Below, one piece after another: positions 1 to 47,433 of a stretch of 48,865 bases of DNA; within the stretch, counting starts at the first letter, position 1; each line of letters begins with the position of its first letter. Under the pieces are notes generated by a model that was not told the DNA's origin, did no database searches, and saw nothing but the letters and a program-made list of their open reading frames with translations. Source of the DNA: Reticulitermes lucifugus (lineage: Eukaryota; Arthropoda; Insecta; Blattodea; Rhinotermitidae). The translations under genes and the position numbers were made by a program. The stretch covers positions 2,462 through 51,326 of the forward strand of contig JAKCWW010002130.1 of assembly GCA_026260175.1 (NCBI GenBank). The letters are read 5' to 3'.

Positions 1-273
1 TCCTATCCTCACTCAGATCAGTTCGTATCTTCACAGCTTCCTATTTCCCTTCGATCCTCTCCTATCCTCACTCATATCAGTTCGTATCTTCACAGCTTCC
101 TATTTCCCTTCGATCCTACCCTACCCTATCCTCACTCCGATCAGTTCGTATCTTCACAGCTTCCTATTTCCCTTCGATCCTACCCTATCCTATCCTCACT
201 CATATCAGTTCGTATCTTCACAGCTTCCTATTTCCCTTCGATCCTATCCTCACATCAGTTCATGTATTTACAA
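1..273. repeat. minisatellite, 54-64-bp units
   Basis: The unit anchor cctcactc/cctcacat recurs at 7, 66, 130, 194 and 248, so steps are 59, 64, 64 and 54 bases. Each unit carries atcagttcgtatcttcacag followed by cttcctatttcccttcgatc. Unit length varies by extra cctac/cctat pentamers at the junction. The array probably continues left of the window. Confidence 0.93.
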
Positions 274-1401
274 GTTCATATTTTCCTACGGTCTGAGTTA
301 CTAATCTCTCCGAATTTTAAAGTTCCTACATTTAACTAAATATATTAAAAATAACCAAATGCTTGGATAAATTCACCTCTCCGCAAAAGGAAATGCTCCA
401 AGTAATCTATTGTTCAATTACAAAACCTCTTTATATTGTTCCCAAATTCACCAGTGGCTAAATGATTAAGTTCATGCTCATTTATAAGTGTCGAGGTTTA
501 TCCGGTATACAAAAGTAATACGAAGTCCACAAAGCCCTGGATTTTCTAACATGACAAAACATTTGCTCTTTGAGATTCCAATACATCGACTGTGAGGAAT
601 GGTGGCTTCTGAGATGTGATGCCGTGCAGTCAGGTAAAAATGTATCAACGTTTTTGAGGATCAAACTGCCTCCATCTTAAGTTTTCCACCCCGAACAAGG
701 AGCCAATATATTCCTCCGAAATACTGGTAAAATTCTATCAAACTACAAGTCGTCACGTCAGAGGTGACGGTATTCTTTATAAACATCGCCGTGAAAGCCT
801 CTGATTTCCCTTATGTCAGCGCTCACGTGTTCAAATCCAGTCGCCAAACGCGGAAGTCAATATACGTCCTGTAAATACCTACAGAGGTATTCGCATTTAC
901 TGTATAAATATAACAGAAAGCGGAAAATGAAAACCTCTCTGGTTTTCAATAAGACAATTATGAAAGTCCCATTAATGTTATATGTAGTAACAACATTTTT
1001 CACTCACTCGGGTCACTTCTGTGTGCTCTCAATTGTTGAGATGTGCCACATGTCACCAAAAGGCATAATAAAATCACCCACAGCGTTCCTTTACACAACA
1101 CAGTTCGTACATCCAACATGGTGGCTGTCCGTCACTGTAACAGTTAATCCTAACGATAGGAAGGAAGTGTCAGAGACCTCAACAAAACCGTTTTCTCTTT
1201 CCACAACTTCACCAGAGGAGACACACTGCCACACTGACCCCTCCTGCAGCGATACAAGGCAAACAGTGCAACAGCCTCCTTCGACTGCTCCTTACCACTA
1301 CTGCAGTGCTTGTATGTCGTGTTCATGCTCTTCAGTGCAGTATAAACAACTCAGCACTAATGAGTGGAGATGGTGTAGCTCAGTCAATGTAGTGACTAGA
1401 C
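274..1401. other. intergenic, nothing recognised
   Basis: No credible exon. A 201-codon open frame at 813-1418 (plus) has low-complexity Ser/Thr/Cys-rich ending, no domain, and runs into the end of a transposon-like element, so it is treated as chance. Confidence 0.5.
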
Positions 1402-1807
1402 CAGGGTTCAAAAACTGAAATCGTACACGGGGCAAACCAAGAATATTGAAGATTAGGGCGAAGGGCACGTCACTTAAGCAATAAACAGAATAAATATTTT
1501 GATTGAAATTAAAAATACTTTATAAGTTTAATAACAAAATTTAAATATATTATAATCACTGAATTTAAAACTTTACTGCGTTGTTCTCTCCTTGCTGATA
1601 TATACTGTACGTTACCATCCAGGGACAGTAAAGCTATTCGAGCCTTTATGGCCAACGATGAAAAATACTTTCAATTAATTAAATTACAGAAATCTTCGAA
1701 GCTGTGACGGGTCATGTTCCATAACCGTAACAAAACAATTGTAATGATCTCATTAAATAAAATGGTATGCAATATGCGGTCCGCGGGCCGTGTTTTTGAA
1801 ACCCCTG
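1402..1807. mobile_element. hAT-like non-autonomous element (MITE)
   Basis: The left end CAGGGTTCAAAAAC is matched in inverse by GTTTTTGAAACCCCTG on the right. The CAGGG-type terminus and the inner gcggtccgcgggccgtg stretch are typical of hAT superfamily ends. The flanking 8-mers gactagac and aactaggg share the core ACTAG, compatible with a decayed 8-bp target duplication. At 406 bp it is far too short for a transposase. Confidence 0.6.
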
Positions 1808-1815
1808 AACTAGGG

Positions 1816-2020
1816 TACTGGGTCCCAGAGATTTGTCGCTGGACCAACAAATTCATTGGGCTCTGGGGATCACCCAAAGTCTTGGTCTCCTGCCCCTTGG
1901 GGTAAAACGACGGGGGAAAGAGTGAAGATAACGCCTTACCTTCACCCGGCGCCGAGGATAAGAAGACGTGGATCTATACCTACACTCTTCCATACGTCTT
2001 CAATTTCGAGGTTCTTAATT
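1816..2020 (+). repeat. SINE-related fragment
   Basis: The segment cgtggatctatac...cttccatacgtcttc matches the tail of the copy near 18940-19010. The tRNA-like head is not visible here. It abuts the hAT-like element on its right. Confidence 0.5.
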
Positions 2021-2904
2021 AAGCATACAGACTGCTTGTTGTATAACAAAAGCAGCAGTGTAAAAGTTGGGCTCCTAAGCTGAAAGAGTAGGCTTACAGG
2101 CAGGCATATCATTCAAATATTGTAGACGTTATATTTTTCAAACCTTGGTGTTTATTTATTGCGAAACATATCTACTGCTACAAAACTAATTGTGCCGTAA
2201 ATAAACCACACAAAGTAAGAGTTTATTACTTCCTTACAATCCGTTAACGCTTCCCATAAATTTTTTGAGAATCAAAACAGAAAAACGTAAAAGTCCCTAC
2301 GCCAGGCAGGGCACAAATACTCCGTATTTACAGGATCAACACAGAGACAAGAAGTAATACTTTCTTCAAGTGGGACATACACCCATTGTGCAGAAAACCT
2401 AAGAGCGTTCGTGCCTTAAACATACCGTCAACGATACTGACAATTCCTGTACTCCTTGCCAATAAAATCACCATCATGCCCTTATTGCAATTATTATAAT
2501 CCAATAGGAAGAAGAAGCAAGCAATCCACGAAGCTGATTATTCTAAAAATCGACCCTGTTTTGTAAAAAGGGGCTAACTGCCACTTTGAGCTAAATTGAA
2601 TTATGTGTAGCGTATCATTCAACTAATGGTCCTCTATGATATGTAAAAAGACTACAACTGCATCTTCAAGAATAACCAAGACAGGTGGGCGATATGCTAC
2701 GTCTCAAAGCACTTGTCATACGTAACACAGAACCACCTTCTTGCTTCTGCTGTAAAACTGATATTTTGTGGGTTGTCGCCTTTTTTACAAAATAGGGACG
2801 ATATTGAAGTCAGTAATTCCTAATCTTTCTCGTCTCATTCCCTATTGTCGTTGTCTAAATGAATCCTCATGCTCGGAAATTTTTCTTTCGATCAACACAG
2901 TAAT
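2021..2904. other. intergenic, one short inverted repeat
   Basis: No coding signal. The segment ccctgttttgtaaaaa near 2552 is repeated inverted as ttttttacaaaataggg near 2781, possibly the remnant ends of a small DNA element. Confidence 0.35.
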
Positions 2905-3195
2905 ATTTAACCCTTATCGGTAAAGTTCTCCCTAGAACAGGCCATGAAGGCCCAGAGGGGGAGCAGAGGTATAGCTCTACTCTTTCTTTAACCTCGGCGC
3001 TAGATGGGGTGGGTGGTCAACGCCACGCCCCGGCCGATTTACCCCGGGAATGACCTGGTACCTATTTTACAGCAGGCTGGGTGGGCCCTAGGGCCGGTCT
3101 GGAGGGTTGCGGAATATCTCACCCCCACCGGGATTCGATCCCCGGACCCTCCAGCCCGTAGCGAGTCGCTATACCGACTGAGTTATTCCGGCCCT
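2905..3195 (-). mobile_element. tRNA-derived SINE, best-preserved copy
   Basis: Minus strand: a tRNA-like head with A box (AACTCAGTCGGTATAGCG, about 3171-3187) and B box (GGGGATCGAATCCCG, 3129-3143), the internal promoter of RNA polymerase III, followed by a ~200-bp body. Related copies lie at 8997-9290, 9846-10130, 18713-19010, 20185-20440 and 31198-31445. This one is the most GC-rich and least decayed. Confidence 0.75.
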
Positions 3196-4224
3196 TCCCT
3201 TATCGATCCAACATCGAATTACACTCGACAGTGCTGTGCGTTGCACCAGGCCCAGTGTCGAACTCAAATCGACAAGTTATTTTAAAAATTTTATGTAATT
3301 TTTCCCTAGTTCGTGTCATCCAGTGACTGCTGTTTAAAATATGAAGATTATAAATTGTGTGGAAAATTAATTAGGACAAGGCTACTGAGATTCGTAATAA
3401 ACAATTTGAACTGCTAAGGGTTAAGGAAACATACATGTTACGAAGCTCTTCAAAATGCAATTTTCCCCCCACCACCAAACTTTAGTTCCAATTGGCCACA
3501 TCTTGTTGACATCTCACTGAGAGGATATCAAAGATCCTTTTGAATATCAAAAGTATAAAGAAATTTTATCTTAAAAAGCACCGAATTCTTCCAACTCTAG
3601 ATACACGATACTGGTTTTTTGCAAAAGGAGGGAGACATAGGTTAAGATACACAGATCTAATTAAAGCATGATTATATGGCTGAAATCAGCAAAGAAAGTT
3701 TGTAATACGTTAAAAAAAGAACCAGTCATCTCAGTAGCACGGCGGGCTACACCTCCAAACAAGAAAGTTACCACGGTCAGGTGACGTGAAAGTATATGTA
3801 AAGTTCACAGCATAAAATACATTAGTGTTAGGTGTCCCTGCGGCAGACAATGTCGGATAATAGCATTGCAACTAAGTTCAAGGTGCCTATTATGGCCACA
3901 CCCATAAGGTATCACGATACGGCACCAAACAATTCGGGCGTGTACCACGTACAGTGAAACTAGACGCGTTCCGCTAAGACGGTCCTAACTCCGGTTTATT
4001 AAAAGACGATAGAAGTACGCCAGACTATGCTTAGTCGAACGGTGGGATTTATGGGTAAGAAATTGGTTAGGATGTGGGAGGAAACAGCTCTGAGCTATTC
4101 AGGGACTATTCCGAGATTTGCCACGAGTAATCGGAGGAAAGTATGACGAACCTCTGTCAAGATGACTGGTGGCTCGACCGAGATTCGAAACGGACACATC
4201 CTGAATACAAGTCAAAAGCATGCA
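3196..4224. other. intergenic, nothing recognised
   Basis: No exon or identifiable element. A tRNA-B-box-like stretch (cgaccgagattcgaaac, near 4176) may be repeat debris. Confidence 0.4.
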
Positions 4225-4226
4225 TA

Positions 4227-4818
4227 CAGGGTGATTCAGGAGGAAAGGTCAATATTTTGGGAGGTAACAATATCGGTCATTGTGAGAAAAAAAAGTTCTT
4301 ATGAGCATGTATCTAATTCTGAATGGTTAACAAGATAGAGTTGGTTGAATCTACAAATACAAATGCATTGTGAATGGAAATAAAGAAAGAGAAATTACTT
4401 ATTGTTAGTTTTATATTTATATTAGACTTAATTTTATTTTAATTTAATGTTTAAGTGACAAATTTGTTACAGTTCACAATAAATGTACGAAAATCCCTAC
4501 GTCAGCCTCGGTGAACTTTGCAACTCGTGTGCGAAGATCGCGTGCTGCTCGTCTGAGTTTACGAACATTTATTGTGAACTGTAGCAAATTTTTCATTTCC
4601 GTGTAACAAAAGTTTGTCACTTAAACATTAAATTAAAATTCACAGTAATCTCTGTTTCCTTATTACCACTCACAATACTTTTGTATTTGCAGATTCAAAC
4701 AGCTCTACCTCGGTAACCATTCAGAATTACGATACATGTTCATATAAACTTTTCTTTTCTCACAATGACCGATACCATTACCTTCCAAAATATTTACCTT
4801 TCCTCCTGAATCACCCTG
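4227..4818. mobile_element. 592-bp foldback DNA element with TA target duplication
   Basis: Perfect-start inverted ends CAGGGTGATTCAGGAGGAAA / its complement, flanked by TA on both sides (4225-4226, 4819-4820). The arms stay complementary for ~250 bp to a ~70-bp centre (about 4495-4565). The TA duplication suggests mobilisation by a Tc1/mariner-type or other TA-targeting transposase. It encodes nothing. Confidence 0.8.
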
Positions 4819-4820
4819 TA

Positions 4821-5268
4821 TACCGCTTGAGCCAACTTCCTCGGTATACACAATACACCCTTATCGTGCCAACATCGTTAATATCGACAGTGCAGATGCC
4901 AGTGCAAGTCACATCAATTCAACGTACCTGACACGTCTGCCATAGTGCATTGTTACAGGCATCTACCTCTTGTTGGCAGTAGAACACGAAACCCATCCCT
5001 CTACCTCTCCAGAAATTCGCCCACACTAAGGCGTATGATTCTTACACACTCCGTCGACAGAGAGCAGTAAAGGCCATGACTGCAGAAATACAGTATTGTT
5101 AAATTAATATCGTACTTCACCAAATTCTAGACGGCCACAATAATGTTCAACTTACTTTCCATTAGGTAAGTAATTTGACTTCAAAGCATTTTAACTGTTC
5201 ATACTTTTCCGAAAATAATCAGGTAATGTTGTATGTAAAGGCCTCAGTGTTGTTAGTGTCTTTACACC
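4821..5268. other. intergenic, nothing recognised
   Basis: No exon, RNA gene or repeat structure seen. Confidence 0.4.
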
Positions 5269-5299
5269 GGTTAGGTTAGGTTGGCTTAGGTTAGGTTAG
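5269..5299. repeat. interstitial TTAGG (insect telomere-type) repeat
   Basis: Five-base units ttagg, ttagg, ttggc, ttagg, ttagg, ttagt in register from 5271 to 5300. TTAGG is the ancestral arthropod telomere unit; short internal arrays like this are common in insect genomes. Confidence 0.8.
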
Positions 5300-5300
5300 T

Positions 5301-6000
5301 AACTTACGTACTTATTAGTTTAATTTAATTATTTTATTTATATTTACTTATGCATTCAGTACATTTGTTCTTTCAATTCATTTATTTAATTTGTCTATTT
5401 CTTATATTTACTTAATTATATTTTATATTCAATCAATTTATGTATTTACTTAACATAATTCATAGTTATTTCTTTGGTTTATTTCATTAATTTATTTACT
5501 TAATTTCATTATTTAACTAAATTTACTTTAAATATACATTACTTACCTTATTTAGTTATTTAGCTTATTCAATTTATTTATTTCAGTTCCTTCAAAGAAT
5601 TTATTCTTTAAATTTGTTAATTCAATCCATTACTTTATTCATACAATTTTTAAACACTTTTGTTTCGTTTACTTTATTTCTTTAATTCCGTATAGACTGC
5701 TTTAGGTAATTTATAAATTTATTTAAATGTTCCATTTATTTCTTAAGTTTATTTACTATTTATTTTACTTTTTAATATACATACTTAATTTTTTAAATTA
5801 ATTGTGTGAATTCTTTTACCTATCTGAGTAATTAATTATTTAGTGCATGTACTTAGTGTGCATAATTAATTAATTTAATTAAATTTCCTACTTAATTCAA
5901 TTATTTTATTGACTTTATTTCATTTACGTAATTTGCTTAATTAACGTAAGCATTTTATTTTATTAATTTAATTTATTTACGTTATTAACTTGATTTATAA
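5301..6000. repeat. 700-bp AT-rich low-complexity tract
   Basis: Nearly uninterrupted variations of TTTATTTA, ACTTAATT and TTTAATTTA with few G or C bases. It starts immediately after the TTAGG array. No coding potential. Confidence 0.75.
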
Positions 6001-6156
6001 ACTTTAAACATTTCTGGGCCCAATGCAACAACAAATTTGGGGGCCCTACCTATACACCCACTCCTAACAGTAACTTGGAAATATACTTTTGCCTATACAT
6101 CTACCTAATACTTTGAAGACCATGAGTCTCCATAACTAAGTTCTGTAGCAGGTCCT

Positions 6157-6245
6157 TATATACAGCGTATACACAAAAGAATGGTGCGGATTCAATGGTG
6201 AATAAAGGGAAACCGCACCATTATTTTGTGTATACTCTGTATATA
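6157..6245. repeat. 89-bp hairpin element
   Basis: 33-base arms (6157-6189 and 6213-6245) match inversely at 31 of 33 positions, with a 23-base loop. Arms begin TATATACAG and contain GTATACACAAAA. The form and TA-rich ends fit a minimal MITE; a small RNA hairpin is the alternative. Confidence 0.75.
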
Positions 6246-8996
6246 TAAAAGCCTCTCATCATTCCATTGTTGTAAATGTTAGCCGTGGGCAGAGTTTGTA
6301 GTAGTTACTCCTAAGACGAACTACAATAATGGACCCTGTACTGTAAGCTTGAGTGTTGACCTTTGCCAGGACACTTCACTGTATGCTTCCAGACAGCAGC
6401 ACAGTGAGATGCATACTGCTGTTCTGTTAAGGTCAGTATCTTCATACATAAGGTAGCTCAATGTCCAGAAGTTAATCAAGTTACTAGGGCCCTTTTTTTC
6501 TCAATAGATTTTATACTTCAAAATCAATAACTACAAACCTACTGATAAATGCAACAATTTCAGCTGAAATTTCAACAGGTTTTATGCTACAGTAGTAAAT
6601 TAGTATTTCATATACATTTGCTTACCGTATGCGTTAAGTATCATATTATTCTCAGCACACATTCCACGATGATGCACATATGCAGTATGGATGCAAGGTG
6701 AGAATCAAGGAAACTGGATACATCTGGATGGAATTTTGGATGGTTTTAATCCTGCAAAGAAAGGACAGTATTTGCACATAATTAGTTACCCATATTCAGA
6801 TTATTACTAATAAATTTAATTTCCTGTTTTTGGAACTGTAAGTTTAATCACGATATATTATTCCAGGAAATATACTGATATTACTAACGCATTTCAAACA
6901 GCATGCAGTCTGTACAAGACCTATAATTTGCATGAACTCAGAGAGATGGCTTTTTTCAGTCTCTGAGGGGTGACAAAAAGGGGTAAAGAATATTTAAAAA
7001 TCATCAGAAGTGAACCAAATATTATGATCAAAAGATTAATACTTCTAATTCATGTCTGGTAACTCCAGGGTATATCAACTACCGGTATATACACTCATAT
7101 TCTTTGTAGGTTCACTCAATGAACATGTGGAAAAGTAATAATGAAATGCTATCACAGAGCACAATGAGTACACATTCTGACAGTCCAGGTTCATTGAACC
7201 AGATACAGTATATATAATTAGTATATTTTATGAAAACAATGTCTAGGATATAAAATATTTACATTATTCATATGTAACATTTTGTGTGAATGGGGATCCC
7301 ATTCGTCCTGGTTTTCCCAGAACAGCCCCAGTTTTGTGGGTTTTAAAGAGCTCAGCTCCAGTGTCCCACAAAATTTGGTAAAGGATGCCAAATGTTCCAG
7401 CTTTTCCCCAAGTCATAAAAATATTGCATTTCTGCAATGCATACACACATGTTGGCTTTATCATAGTGGCAGGAAACGTCTGTAGGATTAGGACAACAAA
7501 CAATCCCCCAATAACAAGAAGGAATAAGAGATGGGAGGGAAGATGTGTAGATCATATGATTATAGCTCAGACTGAGACTGCAAAAGATGAGGAACAGATA
7601 TGTAAAGAAAAATCAGTAACTGAATTGTGTCTCTAAGTTTATTTTATTTTTTGTATCAGTATGTCATGTTTTTTTACCTGAGTTAACTCACTGTAGTAAT
7701 ATCAATAAATTACTGCTTTTTTTCATATGCCATGATGGATTAAAAGTGTTATCTTCTCTTCCAAGTTGTAAAAAATGGGATCCCTATGTGTGAAGAGCCA
7801 TCAGCTCACATTGGTCATTAGTAAGATATGTTTTCAAGAGAGCATGCATCTTGTAAGTGGCACCAAGTGTTGTCCTGAATACTCCAGTCTCCTGAGATAT
7901 GACTCCACGTAGCTTGACACATATGTATGAACATTTTGGATAAGCTGGCAGATCCATTTTTATGGTAGTTCCAAGTCACTATTCGTGTACTTCCACTAAG
8001 ATGGAGGTATCATGCTCCTATTAAGAAATTTTAGTAGCTGTATACCAGTATAACAGTATCATATCTCAGAATACTGAAACCTACATCATTACAGGTGTCA
8101 TAACCTCAGACTATTGTCCTATTTGCAAAAGAATTTATTTTCGATGAAAGACCAAGAGGCACATAAGAATCATTTAATAAGGTGTCCTACATTGAGATGC
8201 TAATCGATTAATTTGTAAGTAATTTAACCATTTTCAGCTGTGCAGTACACTGCTGCAATAGATGATGTGTGTGGTCCACCAGGCCATGTGTTACATTTTT
8301 AATATTACTGTTCTTATCACAAGTTGAAATATGGCTGCTAGCCCCAGCATACTGTGAAATTTAAAATCCATTTCCAGACAATAAAATATTACCCCCCCCC
8401 CCAAGTTTAAAATATGGAATGACACTTTTCAAGCCACATTGGTAGCAGTGAACAGTAGAATGATTATGAATCATGAATTGGAAAAGATAAGGAAAGTAGT
8501 ATCGCCTCTCTTGAGGTAGAATGCCAGCATAGTCAGACCACCGAAAGAGCCACAGCATTTTGGTAAACAGATAATCCTGTCGCAACGTTCTAGTGTAACT
8601 CACTCTGCAGTTATGCTGTTTAGAAACTACATGAATCCTAAAATTGATAAGCACAACTGATAAGCAAAGTACAGTACAGGGAGAATTCTGTTAGGCACTA
8701 TGCAAGTCTGCAAACTGCCCAGGTGACCTAGGCAGCTCACTGACTTACAAAAAGCTCTTCAAAATTCTCCTTGTAGCAATAAATGATACACTTAATACTT
8801 GCAGGATATCAGTCACACAAGTTCAGTAACACATGGACAACTCAACTAAATTTCCCTGCTGATCCACGCAACAGAAAGTGCTCTACATATACAGAACATT
8901 TACTCAGAACTTTAAGACAGCATAAGAACATGGCAGAATAAAATGTCTTACGCATGGAACAGACTTAACGCCACTACTGAGGAGTCATCTGGGTAA
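6246..8996. other. intergenic, nothing recognised
   Basis: Overlapping short open frames on both strands near 7264-7640 show no family features. A run of 11 C lies at 8392-8402. No splice-flanked exon was found. Confidence 0.45.
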
Positions 8997-9290
8997 GGTA
9001 AAAGTAAAAGTTGTCTCTGTGCAAGCCATGAAAGCATAAGGGGAAATGGAGGTAGAGTACCACACATTCTTAACCTCAGCAATAGATGGTGGACAGTGGA
9101 CAGCTTCACACCTGGCCACGTCACGCCCAGAGAAAGAGTCCCCAGTATCCATTCACTAGGAAACTAGGACGCAGGGTGGGTCCAAGAGCGAGTCTGAATG
9201 TTTTTGGAAAACAGAAAAACCTCTTTCCCCTGCCAGGAGACAAACCAAGATTCCTTGATTATGCAGCATGTAGTACAGCAACTGTACAAA
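8997..9290 (-). mobile_element. decayed tRNA-derived SINE copy
   Basis: Collinear with the 2905-3195 copy: the gccatgaaagc stretch, the taccacacattcttaacctc block and the gcagggtgggtcc block all fall in the same order. Its tRNA-like head (about 9235-9290) has lost clear box motifs. Confidence 0.6.
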
Positions 9291-9436
9291 AATGTACTGT
9301 ATATGGAAACACTTAAAAACCTATAATCCCATCATGAAAATCATGCTAGTGATATAAAAGAAACTGGGGTGAGAGCAGCAAATAAAAATAACACTGTAAT
9401 AGAAAATAGTAGTAATAATCTGAAAATGGTCTGAAT

Positions 9437-9442
9437 TTTATT
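9437..9442 (-). terminator. candidate poly(A) signal AATAAA
   Basis: The plus strand reads tttatt. It is the first canonical hexamer downstream of the LRP2 stop, and is followed in the minus direction by a mixed A/T-rich region where cleavage could occur about 15-25 bases further. Confidence 0.4.
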
Positions 9443-9845
9443 ACAGGAAGATGAAAAACACAACCCAGTGGGTTACCTTTACTGTAAAACTTGTTTCATT
9501 CTCAATACAAGTAGAATATAATCTGTACAAGAATTCAGTGTGGTTTTTACCTGCAGGGTTTTAGTTAGATTACTGTAAGTACATAATGCAGACAAAGTTA
9601 ACAGTGCAATGTATAGTGTACGTGACTGTATAAACATCCAGCTATTCAAAGTGCCTGAAAAAATTCATACAAAATATTCTCAACATACAACAATTACTTT
9701 TACATAAAAACAAAACAGAGGATGTATCTAACTAAAGCCCAGAGTATAGTCCACAAAGTCAAGGACCTTCCCCTTCCCCTCCCTCCCCCCATAACAAACA
9801 ATTCTGTACAACATTCTGAAAGAATAGTTATTATATTAAACATAA

Positions 9846-10130
9846 GGTAAAAGCAACGTTGTCCCTGTGCTTATTTAAGCATGATGCCATGAAGGCATAT
9901 GGGGGAGTGGAGGTACAGCTCCACACATTCTTAAACTCTGTACTCTGTAGAGGTGAGTGTTCAGCTTCATACCCCGGCTGCTTTACTCCCAGGGAAACAG
10001 CATCCAGTACCCATGGACAGAAGGCTGGGTGGGCACCAAATCCTGACTGGATGCTTCGGAGGATTAAAAAGTCCCTTGCTCTTCCCAGGAACCCCAACAC
10101 TGATTCCACAGTCGTCCAGCCCGTTGCCTT
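9846..10130 (-). mobile_element. SINE copy inside the LRP2 3' UTR
   Basis: Same block order as the other copies (gccatgaaggc, tccacacattcttaaac, ggctgggtgggcacc). It lies between the LRP2 stop and the candidate poly(A) signal, in the same orientation as the transcript, so it would be part of the mRNA if the distal site is used. Several open frames here are shadows of the SINE. Confidence 0.65.
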
Positions 10131-11888
10131 TTTGTATGAAGTCCATATATTTAAAACCTTCTTGTGTTGGAATGATAAGATAGGAATGTGGTTCAATGTG
10201 ATGGACGGTGTCATTTTGATACTTGCATGGCATTATATAATCTGTCAAGCATGCAGCAAAGCACACAAGTGCACTGAAATCACAACTAAATAAATTACAA
10301 AAGACTGGGGAATGTTACACAGAGCCTGACATATATATCAGACTAGCTAAACAAATTAAAACACTGTTTTGGAGACAGCAGGGATGCAAATTCCTCATTT
10401 TTTAAAGAAAAAACAAATATGCAACAGACCATGGAAAGAAGAAATTCTTTCCAGGATTATGACAAGTCTTTCCCTAAATTAAATTTACAGTATCTTCTCA
10501 AATATATATATATATATATACACATAACACGAGATTTCAACACCCTCTCAGCTTCTGTAGACATGTAAACATTTACCTCGACTAATATAAAAATATTTTC
10601 GTATCTTCTATTTAATCGTCAGTCATGAAATTTGTAAAAAAAAGTCTTTTTTTTTCTCTTTTTTAACTCTGCTTTTCTGTAATGAACGTAAGTCAGGATG
10701 CATACAGCAATAAACCTTAATCTTGTGCTTATTGCCTGGCTAACTTGCAGCTGGCGATTAAAAATCCTTATTTCTGTCACAGCTCAACAATCATTCTATA
10801 CCACTTCACACAGTGTAACACAACACACTTCTTAAAAAGACAGATCTACTGCACAAGCCATACACCCTATTCGTCTTCTTAAAAAAAAAGCATTGAAAAA
10901 TGTTCCTTTCAGTTACTTGTCTTTACCATATGTAATCATAGTACAATTTTAATATTAAAAATAGTACAGCTCTCCAAATACATTATAAAATCTGAAACGT
11001 TTCTATTCTCATTCTTATTTTTGTATCAAACTTTTTGATTACGTGATCTCTCATTCCTCGAGCCATTATATATATATATATAAAAAAATCCCGAAGCCTT
11101 AGCACACTCTTCTTCCAATAGCGAGGAATATTCTTTCACATTTCATTTGTGCGTCATTAACAAATTGGAGGAGTTCTGGTGCCTACTACAACTCACAACA
11201 CTGCACAACAAAACAATTTATCTCTTTTAAATAAAAACAGGTTATTTTAGTAAATTTGAATGTGCAGAATTGGATTGCTGAATTTAAAAATTTCGTATTA
11301 CCCATCATTTTGAAGCGGAAGTATCAAAACTTAACACAGCACAAGCCGTAAGATAGATAGCTGGTTATGAAATGGTGAATTTTTGATCCATCAGCACACA
11401 ATGTGATGATACCTTAATCTGCATCTGAGTGACATTTGGTCATTTAGCTGCATACTTTCCACTCTCCAAGCTGATTCTTTGTGAATTGCTATACATGCAC
11501 GCACATATGCATGTTCATTATTTTTCAAAGATATCACAAAAGTAGTTTCAGAGCAATAAAAATAAAACATCTGTGGTAACGTTTTCATAACCTGCACATA
11601 CAAATACACTGAAATTACTGAACTTTACTCTACAGAGAAAACCAGTGTTGTATGGTGTAATGAAATGATGATGTGTTCTCTCAGGAGTAATCACATGACA
11701 GGATGTAAACAGTTTACCTAACACTCACACCCACATGGAAGGTGGAATCTTAACCTTCACATGTTCATTCACTCTGTCATTCATTAAGACATCGTTCATC
11801 TAAGTCAATTTCAAACAAATTCTCACCTGCTATTCATTCAGCACCCATGCTCTAAGCCACATTTTGAAGGTTTAATTGCAAACAAAAA

Positions 11889-47287
<35,399 letters not shown>

Positions 47288-47433
47288 CTGGAAAAGAATG
47301 TTGACAGTTCATGCATCATGAGAGTTAGGTTACTTAATTATGCTAATTTGACTGTGGATGTGAAATATATCAATACTGAGCCAAGTTCATAATGGACATC
47401 CCACTGTGTTTATGTATTCACAAAACAAATAAA

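Larger units (their letters stand above)
9420..11888 (-). other. LRP2: probable 3' UTR of LRP2
   Basis: Non-coding sequence after the stop. The first canonical poly(A) signal on the minus strand, AATAAA, lies at 9437-9442, giving a UTR of about 2.4 kb. Weaker ATTAAA hexamers occur near 11870, 10948 and 10613, so shorter ends are possible. It contains AT microsatellites (10502-10520, 11069-11084) and a SINE. The true end cannot be read from sequence alone. Confidence 0.5.

Noticed and set aside
1..273. CRISPR array
   Set aside because: The repeats are nearly contiguous without unique spacers, and the DNA is animal.
813..1418. 201-codon plus-strand open frame, the longest in the window
   Set aside because: No domain, signal or splice context; Ser/Thr/Cys-rich low-complexity end; overlaps the start of an hAT-like element.
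3120..3195. A genuine tRNA gene on the minus strand
   Set aside because: A and B boxes are present, but the acceptor stem does not close and the sequence runs on into a repeated SINE body.
7264..7636. Cluster of short open frames on both strands
   Set aside because: No family resemblance, no start or splice context, and no repeat match; probably chance in a moderately GC stretch.
9831..10293. Overlapping open frames of 76-144 codons on both strands
   Set aside because: They lie over a SINE copy, and the frames change between related copies.
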